From NCBI GenBank assembly GCA_013205645.1, contig JABMMH010000302.1, forward strand, positions 1 to 7,923: a DNA stretch of 7,923 nucleotides, in the 5' to 3' direction. The position numbers and the translations under genes were made by a program. Below the pieces are notes generated by a model. That model was given only the letters and a program-made list of their open reading frames with translations, did no database searches and was not told where the DNA came from. Positions 1 to 6,246 of the stretch are shown here, piece by piece (position 1 is the stretch's first letter; every line of letters starts with the position of its first letter). This stretch comes from Polaromonas sp. (GTDB lineage Bacteria > Pseudomonadota > Gammaproteobacteria > Burkholderiales > Burkholderiaceae_C).

Positions 1-2996
1 GCGGTGATCAAACCGCCGATGATGACGATGGCCAGTGGCCGCTGTGTCTCAGAGCCAATGTCGTGCGACAAGGCCATCGGCAGCAAACCCAACGCCGCCA
101 ACATGGCCGTCATCAGCACCGTGCGCAGTCGCTGCATGGAGCCAAGTTTGACCGCGTCCAGCACGCTGTGCCCGGCTTCTTGCAGCTGCTGAAAGACCGA
201 CAACATCACCACGCCGTTGAGCACCGCCTGGCCTGACAGCGCGATGAAACCAATCGCCGCCGAGACTGAGAGTGGGATGGAAAAAATCCACAGCGCCACA
301 AAGCCACCAATCAGCGCCAAGGGCACGTTGATCAGAATCAGCGCGGCCATCTTGACGGACTTGAAGGCGTCGAACAGCAGCACGAAGATCAGCAGCAGCG
401 AGATCGGCACCACCACTGAGAGCCGCTGCATAGCGCGCTCTTGATTTTCAAACTCACCCGACCAACCGACGGTGTAACCGGGCGGCATCTTGACGTTGTC
501 AGCCACGCGAGTTTGCATGTCTTTCACCACCGAGCCCATGTCGCGGCCTTTGATGAAAATACCGATCGCCATGGTGCGCCTGCCGGCTTCGCGGGCGATG
601 TTCATGGCGCCGTTGGTTTCGCGAATGGTGGCCACGCTGCTCAGCTGCGCATAACCACCATCGGGCGTGGGAATCAGCGTTTGCGGCAGGCTGGCAATCG
701 CGCGTTTACTTTCTGGCAGACGGACTGCCACAGCAAATTTACGTTCGCCTTCCCACAGCTGCGTGGCGGCCTTGCCACCCAACGCCGCTTCCACCACATC
801 TTGAATGTCCTGCACGTTCAGGCCGAGCCTTGCAGCGCGGTCACGGTCGATGTCGATGACGAGTTGCGGCAAATCGCCGAGACGGTCAATCTCGCCGCGT
901 TGCACCCCTTGCACTTGTTTGATCTCGCGTTGAATGGCTTCGGCCACGCGGCGCAATTCGCCCAGGTCTTCGCCAGACACCTTGACGACGATCTGGCCCT
1001 TGATCTGTGAAATCGATTCCAGCACGTTGTCGCGAATCGGTTGCGAGAACGCTGGGTCAATGCCCGGTATCGCCCGCAGCTTGCTGTCCATTTCGTCAAT
1101 CAGTTGGTCGCGGGTCAGGCCTTTGCGCCATTCTTCCTGCGGCTTCACGTCGATGAAAATCTCCGCCATGCTCAGTGTTTTAGGGTCGGTGCCGTCTTCC
1201 GGTTGACCGGCCTTGGACACGGCGGTGCGCACTTCGGGCACGGTGTTCAGGGCATTGCGCGCCAGCAACAAAATCTTGGAAGCCTCGACGCTGGAGACGC
1301 TGGACGGCATGTCGAAGTTGGCCCAGAAGGTGCCTTCGTTGAGTTCGGGTAAAAATTCAGACCCCAGCCGCGATGCCGCGCCCATGGCCAGTGCAAACAC
1401 CGCCAGCGCAATCACCACCACGGTGCGGCGCCGCTCCAGCGCCCACAGCAGCACGGGTTCATAAATGCGCTTGCTGCTGGCCACAACGCGGTTGTCGCCG
1501 TGTGGGATTTTTTTGCGCAGCATCCAAAAAGCCAGCAAGGGCACCAGCGTTAGCGAGAAAATCAACGCGCCTATCAACGCCGTGGTCACGCTCAGCGCCA
1601 TCGGCTGAAAGATGCGGCCTTCATGGCGTTGCAGCGCAAAAATAGGAATGTGCGCGGCAATGATGATCAGCATCGAGAACAGCGTTGGCCGACCGACTTC
1701 GCTGGCTGCGTCGATGATGACGTTGCGCCGCTCGGCGTTCGTCATGGCTTCTTTTCTTTCAGACAGCCGGTGCATGATGTTTTCAATCACGATCACCGCG
1801 CCGTCGACGATGATGCCGAAATCCATCGCGCCCAGGCTCAGCAAATTAGCCGGCACGCCCATGATTTTCAGGCCGAGAAAGGTCGACAGCAGGGCCAGCG
1901 GAATGATCACCACCACAGCCAGGCTGGCGCGAACGTTGGACAGAAACAAATACAACACCAGCGCCACCAACAGCGCACCTTCGACCAGATTCTTGAACAC
2001 CGTGGTCAGGGTTTTGCTCATCAACCAAGTGCGGTCGTAGTAGGGCAAGATCTGCACGCCCTTCGGCAAGCCGCGGGCGTTGAGTTCGGCGATCTTGTCT
2101 TTGACGCCCTTCAGCACGACGCTCGGGTTTTCGCCTTTGCGCATGATGACGATGCCGGTGACGACGTCGTCGTCCTTGTCTTGGCCGACGATGCCGAGCC
2201 GCGGCACAGCACCAATCTTGACGTCGGCGATGTCGCGAATCAGGATCGGTGTGGTGCCGCGCGCCGCCACAACGATGCGGCCGATGTCGTCGGGTGACTG
2301 CAGCAAGCCAATGCCGCGGATGGCGAATTGCTGCTGACCTTGCGCGACATAACTGCCGCCGGCATTCGAATTGCCACGGCCCAATGCGTCCAGTAAGTTC
2401 TGAAAAGTGAGCTGGTAGGCGCGCAGTTTTTCAAGGTCTGGCTGGACTTCATACTGCTTGATAAAACCGCCCATACCGACCACGTCGGCGACGCCCGGCA
2501 CTTGGCGCAGGGCGCGCTCAATCACCCAGTCTTGCTGTGTGCGCAGGTCGGTGGTATTTAGACCGTCGCCTTTGACCCGGTAGCGCATGACTTCACCGAC
2601 CGGCGTGGCATTCGGCATCACATTGACTTGCGCGCCTGGCGGCACGTCAATCGTGTTCAGTCGCTCGTTGACTTGTTGGCGCGCGATGTTGACGTTGGCA
2701 GCATCGTCATAGGTGACGACGGTGAAAGACAGGCCGAACTGGGTGTGCGAGAAAACACGGATCGAGTTCGGCAAACCCGACAGGGCGATTTCGATCGGCA
2801 GCGTGACTTGTTTTTCAACCTCTTCGGCGGCGCGGCCGGGGTACAGTGCAATCACCGTGACCTGGGTGTCGGTGACGTCAGGGAACGCTTCGACCGACAA
2901 ATTTTTGAAGGCGAAAACGCCCGCCATCACAAACAGCAGCGTGCCCAGAATGATGAACAGCGGCTGGTGCAGCGCGTAATGAATCAGGCGTTTCAT
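1..2996 (-). CDS. Heavy-metal efflux RND pump, CzcA/CusA family (3' end cut off)
   Basis: Inner-membrane proton/metal antiporter, the engine of a tripartite export complex. Reading the minus strand from the ATG at 2996 gives 998 codons without a stop to the window edge; family members are about 1030-1060 residues, so only the end of the last membrane helix and the tail are missing. Visible: first membrane helix near residues 12-30, followed by the family motif EAFPDVTDTQV; helices near 337-353, 359-378 and 384-405. The fourth helix carries DFGIIVDGAVIVIEN with D392, D398 and E405, spaced exactly like the proton-relay residues D402, D408 and E415 of Cupriavidus CzcA. The C-terminal part keeps RPLAIVIIGG. 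The DFG/DGA form is typical of divalent-cation pumps, while CusA (Cu/Ag) has a different motif. M563 and M610 line up with two CusA metal-ladder methionines; the third is lost. Its ATG overlaps the adaptor's TGA (ATGA), so translation is probably coupled. The family is certain, the metal is not. Confidence 0.95.
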   Translation of the reverse strand, partial: MKRLIHYALHQPLFIILGTLLFVMAGVFAFKNLSVEAFPDVTDTQVTVIALYPGRAAEEVEKQVTLPIEIALSGLPNSIRVFSHTQFGLSFTVVTYDDAANVNIARQQVNERLNTIDVPPGAQVNVMPNATPVGEVMRYRVKGDGLNTTDLRTQQDWVIERALRQVPGVADVVGMGGFIKQYEVQPDLEKLRAYQLTFQNLLDALGRGNSNAGGSYVAQGQQQFAIRGIGLLQSPDDIGRIVVAARGTTPILIRDIADVKIGAVPRLGIVGQDKDDDVVTGIVIMRKGENPSVVLKGVKDKIAELNARGLPKGVQILPYYDRTWLMSKTLTTVFKNLVEGALLVALVLYLFLSNVRASLAVVVIIPLALLSTFLGLKIMGVPANLLSLGAMDFGIIVDGAVIVIENIMHRLSERKEAMTNAERRNVIIDAASEVGRPTLFSMLIIIAAHIPIFALQRHEGRIFQPMALSVTTALIGALIFSLTLVPLLAFWMLRKKIPHGDNRVVASSKRIYEPVLLWALERRRTVVVIALAVFALAMGAASRLGSEFLPELNEGTFWANFDMPSSVSSVEASKILLLARNALNTVPEVRTAVSKAGQPEDGTDPKTLSMAEIFIDVKPQEEWRKGLTRDQLIDEMDSKLRAIPGIDPAFSQPIRDNVLESISQIKGQIVVKVSGEDLGELRRVAEAIQREIKQVQGVQRGEIDRLGDLPQLVIDIDRDRAARLGLNVQDIQDVVEAALGGKAATQLWEGERKFAVAVRLPESKRAIASLPQTLIPTPDGGYAQLSSVATIRETNGAMNIAREAGRRTMAIGIFIKGRDMGSVVKDMQTRVADNVKMPPGYTVGWSGEFENQERAMQRLSVVVPISLLLIFVLLFDAFKSVKMAALILINVPLALIGGFVALWIFSIPLSVSAAIGFIALSGQAVLNGVVMLSVFQQLQEAGHSVLDAVKLGSMQRLRTVLMTAMLAALGLLPMALSHDIGSETQRPLAIVIIGGLIT

Positions 2997-4159
2997 GGTT
3001 TGGCTTCGTTCTTGGCATTGCGGAACTCGCGCGCCAGCAGCAGCATGTTGTCGCTGACGACTTGCTCGCCCGCCGCGACGCCACTGGAGACGACGGATTC
3101 GTGCGGACCTTGGTAGCTCAGCTGCACCTCGCGTGTTTCAAACACGCCGGGCTGGACTTGCACCAGCACCGTGTTTTTGGCGCCTTGCAAAGCGACGGAG
3201 CGGGAGGGCACCAGCACGCCGGGGCCGATGTTGCGTTGAATCCGTGCGGTCGCCAGCATCTCGGCCTTGAGCAAACGCCCCGGGTTCGCCACCAGACCGC
3301 GGACCTTGATGCTGCGGGTGATCGGGTCGATGTAGTCGGCGGCTGCAGTGACGCGACCTTCAAATTTTTGACCCGGCAACGTCGGCACGATCAGCTCGAA
3401 CGAGGCACCGGGCCGCAGCGTAGCGACCTCGGATTCACGCGCATCAATCTGCACCCAGAGCGTGGTCGGGTCGGTCACCACAAAGAGCGGCGGCACACCG
3501 ACGCCAGACTGGTCGGGCCGGACTTCTTGGCCCGGGTTCAGGTTGCGCTCAACCACCACGCCTTTGATGCTGGCGCTGAGGGCCAGCGCTTGGTTGACAC
3601 TGCCGGCTTCGTGGCCACCATACATCCGCGTGCGGGCGTCGGCGCGCTGCACTTCGGCCAGCGCACGTGATGCATCGGCCTCGGCTTGGTCGAGGTCTTT
3701 GCGCGGCACGATGCCGGCGTCAAACAGCTCGCGCTGGCGTTGCAAAGCGTTGCCACTCAAACGGGCATCGGCGCGCGCTTTGGCGGTGTCGGCTTGGGCC
3801 ATGCCGAAGTCGGGCGAGGCCAGTTGCGCCAGCACCGAACCGGCGTTCACGGCCTGCCCGACGTCGGCCTGAATCGCGCTCACGCGGCCAGCAAAAGCCG
3901 GGTAAATGCGTTGCGTGCGCTCCTCGTTCCAAACCATGCGCGCCGGCAGGTCGACTGTGATGGCTTGCGCCGACGTGGCGCTGACCAGACCGATCAAAGC
4001 CAGTTGCGGGTGGTTGGGCGCAAAGCGCAGTTGCTCACCTTGCAGGATCGGCGGTGGGGCTTTGGCCGGCGGTTCGACGGCCTCTTGGCAACCGGCCAAG
4101 ACGAGCAGGCTCAAGAGAATAGGCAGGGCGCTGAGTGGTTTCACGGCGGGGTGTTGCAT
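2993..4159 (-). CDS. Periplasmic adaptor (membrane fusion protein) of the RND efflux system, CzcB/CusB family
   Basis: Links the inner-membrane pump to the outer-membrane channel. From the ATG at 4159 it is 388 residues, a normal family length. The N-terminus is a signal peptide ending in a lipobox (LVLAGC, Cys24), so a lipid-anchored periplasmic protein is predicted. Domain order by eye: a barrel-sandwich half around GRVSAIQADVGQAVNAG (about residues 89-105), an alpha-hairpin rich in Ala/Gln/Arg/Asp (about 115-175), the second sandwich half (IKGVVVERNLNPGQEV), a beta-barrel beginning at PLFVVTDPTTLWVQID, and a membrane-proximal domain near VLVPSRSVALQG. It lacks the N-terminal His-rich stretch of CzcB and any extra metal-chaperone domain. 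A TTG at 4168 would add three residues, but no good ribosome site favours it and an in-frame stop lies just before it. It starts 30 bp after the channel gene's stop and overlaps the pump gene by 4 bp. Confidence 0.93.
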   Translation of the reverse strand: MQHPAVKPLSALPILLSLLVLAGCQEAVEPPAKAPPPILQGEQLRFAPNHPQLALIGLVSATSAQAITVDLPARMVWNEERTQRIYPAFAGRVSAIQADVGQAVNAGSVLAQLASPDFGMAQADTAKARADARLSGNALQRQRELFDAGIVPRKDLDQAEADASRALAEVQRADARTRMYGGHEAGSVNQALALSASIKGVVVERNLNPGQEVRPDQSGVGVPPLFVVTDPTTLWVQIDARESEVATLRPGASFELIVPTLPGQKFEGRVTAAADYIDPITRSIKVRGLVANPGRLLKAEMLATARIQRNIGPGVLVPSRSVALQGAKNTVLVQVQPGVFETREVQLSYQGPHESVVSSGVAAGEQVVSDNMLLLAREFRNAKNEAKP

Positions 4160-4189
4160 CAAGGTCAATCAGAAAGAAGGCTTCAAAAT

Positions 4190-5470
4190 TCAGAGAGCGG
4201 GTGCTGCGCTGCGCAGTTGCCAAGCGGCCAAGCTGCGGGCGTGTTCTGCGCGGGTCGTGACGTCCTCCAGCAGGGCGGCGCGCAAGGTGCGGCGCGCGTC
4301 CAGCAGGTCGGTCAGTGGCATGGCGCCCTTGCTGTAAGCCAGCTCGGCCATGCTGGCGACTTGACGGGCCCGCGGCACGATGGCGTTTTGGTAAGTCAGG
4401 GCGCGCTCCGACGAAGCCCGCAAGTCTTGCTGCAGGCGGCGGTTGTCGAGCGCGGCCGACAAGCGTGTCTTGTCGAGCAGGTCTTGCGCTTGCGCCAACT
4501 GCGCGGTGGCGCGGCCTAACTCTCCTTGGTAGGCGTAGTTGCCGAACAGGCCGGCCAGCGGCATTTGCACACGAAATTCCAGCAGCCGATTCGAGGTGCC
4601 CGGGTAATGGTCGAAAGAGGTGCCAAGCGTGAGGTCGTTCTTGCGCAACGCTTCAGCGCTTTCCAGCACGGCTTGCGCCGCTTCAGCGCGTTGCACCGCA
4701 GCGCGCACATCGGGTCTGGCGTCGACTGGCGGCTCCGGCAGCTGCGGCATCAACAGGGCCGGCGCCGGCCACTCGGCTTGGGCGGCCAGCGCGCCGGTCA
4801 ACTGCGTCACTTGTTTGAGCATCAGTTCGGCGCGGGCGCGTTCGGCTTGGGCGGCCAGCAGGTCGGCCTTGGCGCGTTGGGCTTCGATGTCGCTGCGGGC
4901 AGCGTCTTGTTGCGACACATCACCAGCGCCCAAACGCCGCTGCGCTGTCCGCGCCAATTCACCGGCGCTGAGTGCAATGGCTTGCACTTGCGTGATGCGC
5001 TCCTGTGCGGCCAGCAAATCGTAATAAGCGCCGGCGGTGGCCAACTGCTGTTGAATCAAGGCTTCGTCAAGGTCGGCTTGAGCGGCTTGGGCGGCGCGCT
5101 GTGCGCTGCGGGTGCGCAGCTCGCGTTTGTTGCCGCGCTCCAAAGTCCAGTCGAAGCCGATCGATTTGTCGATGCGCTTGTCGCGCAAGGCGTTGCCGGG
5201 GCCAACGCCATTTTGCAGATCAATGGACGCGGCCTTCGCTGTCAGTGTCGGCGTTGGCGCGCGGTCAGCGCTCAGCACATCGGCGCGGGCGGCGTCAAAA
5301 GCACGTTGTGTCAGTGACACATCGAGGTTGTTGCGGGCGGCCAGCAGGGCTTGTTCCAGCGTGACCGCAATCTGCGGCGCGTTAGGTGCGTCAGGCGCTG
5401 CGGGGGCTTGCGCCCAGGCGGGCAGGGTCAGCGCCAAGCTTGCGTAAAAAAACCAGTGTTGTATGCTCAT
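4190..5470 (-). CDS. Outer-membrane channel of the RND efflux system, TolC/CzcC family
   Basis: Forms the trimeric tunnel through periplasm and outer membrane. The protein is 426 residues, close to CzcC. It begins with a signal peptide (hydrophobic residues 6-18, predicted cleavage after AWA at position 20) and then a short Ala/Pro linker. Two repeated outer-membrane efflux halves follow, about residues 35-230 and 240-425, each mostly long amphipathic helices rich in Ala, Gln, Arg and Leu. Family landmarks are FRVQMPLAGLFGNYAYQGE (start of the second-half barrel strand) and AYSKGAMPLTDLLDARRTL near the C-terminus. No cysteine follows the signal peptide, so unlike E. coli CusC it is not expected to be a lipoprotein. 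It is the first gene of the minus-strand operon, 30 bp ahead of the adaptor gene. The ATG at 5470 is the only start giving an intact signal peptide; the nearest purine-rich site (GTGAGA, 10 bases upstream of the ATG) is weak. Confidence 0.92.
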   Translation of the reverse strand: MSIQHWFFYASLALTLPAWAQAPAAPDAPNAPQIAVTLEQALLAARNNLDVSLTQRAFDAARADVLSADRAPTPTLTAKAASIDLQNGVGPGNALRDKRIDKSIGFDWTLERGNKRELRTRSAQRAAQAAQADLDEALIQQQLATAGAYYDLLAAQERITQVQAIALSAGELARTAQRRLGAGDVSQQDAARSDIEAQRAKADLLAAQAERARAELMLKQVTQLTGALAAQAEWPAPALLMPQLPEPPVDARPDVRAAVQRAEAAQAVLESAEALRKNDLTLGTSFDHYPGTSNRLLEFRVQMPLAGLFGNYAYQGELGRATAQLAQAQDLLDKTRLSAALDNRRLQQDLRASSERALTYQNAIVPRARQVASMAELAYSKGAMPLTDLLDARRTLRAALLEDVTTRAEHARSLAAWQLRSAAPAL

Positions 5471-5476
5471 GCGCTG

Positions 5477-5482
5477 TTTATC
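5477..5482 (-). promoter_or_regulatory. Possible -10 element for the efflux operon
   Basis: On the minus strand this reads GATAAA, four of six matches to TATAAT, and lies 11 bp from the nearest CTGACCG operator repeat. PhoB/OmpR-type activators typically sit about 10-11 bp upstream of the -10 and replace the -35, and no good -35 is visible here. Transcription would then start about at the ATG of the channel gene, giving a leaderless or nearly leaderless message. This is a prediction from spacing only. Confidence 0.3.
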
Positions 5483-5493
5483 TCACTGGCCTA

Positions 5494-5511
5494 CTGACCG
5501 CTTCCTGACCG
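5494..5511. promoter_or_regulatory. Tandem direct repeat, putative operator for the response regulator
   Basis: CTGACCG occurs at 5494-5500 and again at 5505-5511, separated by 4 bp, so the repeats start 11 bp apart (one DNA turn). Including flanks, TNCTGACCG is shared. This is the classic layout for a dimer of an OmpR/PhoB-family regulator bound head to tail. It lies in the 86-bp region between the divergent efflux operon and the regulator gene, as the single CusR box does between E. coli cusC and cusR. An overlapping imperfect inverted repeat (CGCTTCC, 5-base spacer, GGAACCG at 5499-5517) is an alternative reading. Binding by the adjacent regulator is inferred. Confidence 0.5.
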
Positions 5512-5521
5512 GAACCGTTGG

Positions 5522-5527
5522 TACAAA
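5522..5527 (+). promoter_or_regulatory. Possible -10 element for the regulator/sensor operon
   Basis: TACAAA matches TATAAT at four of six positions and begins 10 bp after the second CTGACCG repeat, the spacing expected for a PhoB-like class of activated promoter. Transcription would begin near 5534, leaving a leader of about 23 bases before the regulator ATG at 5557. No consensus -35 is visible. If right, the regulator activates its own gene. Confidence 0.3.
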
Positions 5528-5556
5528 TACGTAGCCACAAGCCTGACCCTGCCCAG

Positions 5557-6246
5557 ATGCGAATACTGTTGATCGAAGACGACGCTGTCCTGCGGTCGCT
5601 GATGTTGCGCAGCCTGCGTGAGGCCGGCCATCGGGTTGATGAAGCCAGCTCCATTGAAGAAGCGAATCATTGGTGGCGCGTGCAGCCTTTTGACGCCGTG
5701 TTGCTAGACCTGAATCTGCCCTTGACCCGCCACGAACGCAGCGGCTTGGGCAATGGCTTGTCGGTGCTGCGTGAGGCGCGTGCCCGTGGCGACCGCACGC
5801 CGGTGTTGGTGTTGACGGCCCGTGACCGTACCGAAGAACGCATTGCCGGGCTGGACGCTGGCGCCGACGACTATCTGGGCAAACCCTTTGATCTGGCCGA
5901 AGTCGAAGCCCGACTGCGCGCCTTGGTGCGACGCGCACAAGGCGCTGATGACCGCGTTCAGCTGGGTCAGTTGGTGCTGGACCGCAAGGCCAGACGCTTC
6001 TTGCTCGCCGGCGAAACCTGGGACCTGCCAGCGCGTGAATTCGAAGTCTTGTGGGAGCTGTTGACGCCCCCCGGCCGTGTTGTCAGCAAGCGGCAGCTGG
6101 CCGACAAACTCTCGGAGGCTGACACCGCTTTGGGCGACAACGCGCTGGAGGCCTTCATCTCTCGGCTGCGTAAAAAATTAACGGGTTCCGGCGTCGGCAT
6201 TCGCACCTTGCGCGGTTTGGGTTACGTGTTGGAAGAGTCGGTATGA
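5557..6246 (+). CDS. OmpR-family two-component response regulator
   Basis: Cytoplasmic transcription factor of 229 residues, probably controlling the divergent efflux operon. The receiver domain (about 1-120) has the acidic pair D8/D9 after MRILLIEDD, the phosphorylation site D51 (LLDLNLP), T87 (VLVLTARD) and K109 (GKPFD). The winged-helix DNA-binding domain (about 131-229) shows the family elements REFEVLWELL, GRVVSKRQL, the recognition-helix segment NALEAFISRLRKKL and the wing TLRGLGYVLE. It is closest by eye to the QseB/TctD group. Oddity: between LNLP and GLSVLR there are 11 residues (56-66) where the family usually has about three. The ATG at 5557 is chosen because MRILLIEDD is the standard start of this family; a TTG at 5518 in the same frame would add 13 atypical residues. 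No clear Shine-Dalgarno sequence precedes the ATG. Its stop overlaps the kinase start (ATGA). Confidence 0.95.
   Translation: MRILLIEDDAVLRSLMLRSLREAGHRVDEASSIEEANHWWRVQPFDAVLLDLNLPLTRHERSGLGNGLSVLREARARGDRTPVLVLTARDRTEERIAGLDAGADDYLGKPFDLAEVEARLRALVRRAQGADDRVQLGQLVLDRKARRFLLAGETWDLPAREFEVLWELLTPPGRVVSKRQLADKLSEADTALGDNALEAFISRLRKKLTGSGVGIRTLRGLGYVLEESV
6231..6237 (+). promoter_or_regulatory. Ribosome binding site of the sensor kinase gene
   Basis: GGAAGAG lies five bases before the kinase ATG at 6243, inside the end of the regulator gene. It supports that start over later ones and fits translational coupling through the ATGA overlap. It is the best Shine-Dalgarno-like site among the five starts in this window. 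Confidence 0.6.

Noticed and set aside
441..2297. Long plus-strand open frames opposite the pump gene (441-1010, 1623-2297 and others)
   Set aside because: They are antisense to a continuous 998-codon frame with unmistakable family motifs; their translations are His/Arg/Asp-rich low-complexity products typical of reverse-strand shadows in GC-rich DNA.
4160..4168. TTG start adding three residues to the adaptor
   Set aside because: The ATG at 4159 gives a standard lipoprotein signal peptide and nothing in the sequence favours the TTG.
4773..4860. Near-identical short direct repeat inside the channel gene (minus-strand coding for LAAQAE twice)
   Set aside because: Explained by the repetitive Ala/Gln-rich helical coding sequence in the same reading frame; no sign of a mobile or regulatory repeat.
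3062..5317. Long plus-strand frames opposite the adaptor and channel genes (3062-3670, 3686-4519, 4526-5317)
   Set aside because: No recognisable domains, no ribosome sites, and fully covered by well-supported minus-strand genes; open only because of codon bias.
5518..5556. Upstream TTG start adding 13 residues to the response regulator
   Set aside because: MRILLIEDD is the near-universal start of this family, and the extension would place coding sequence over the likely promoter region.
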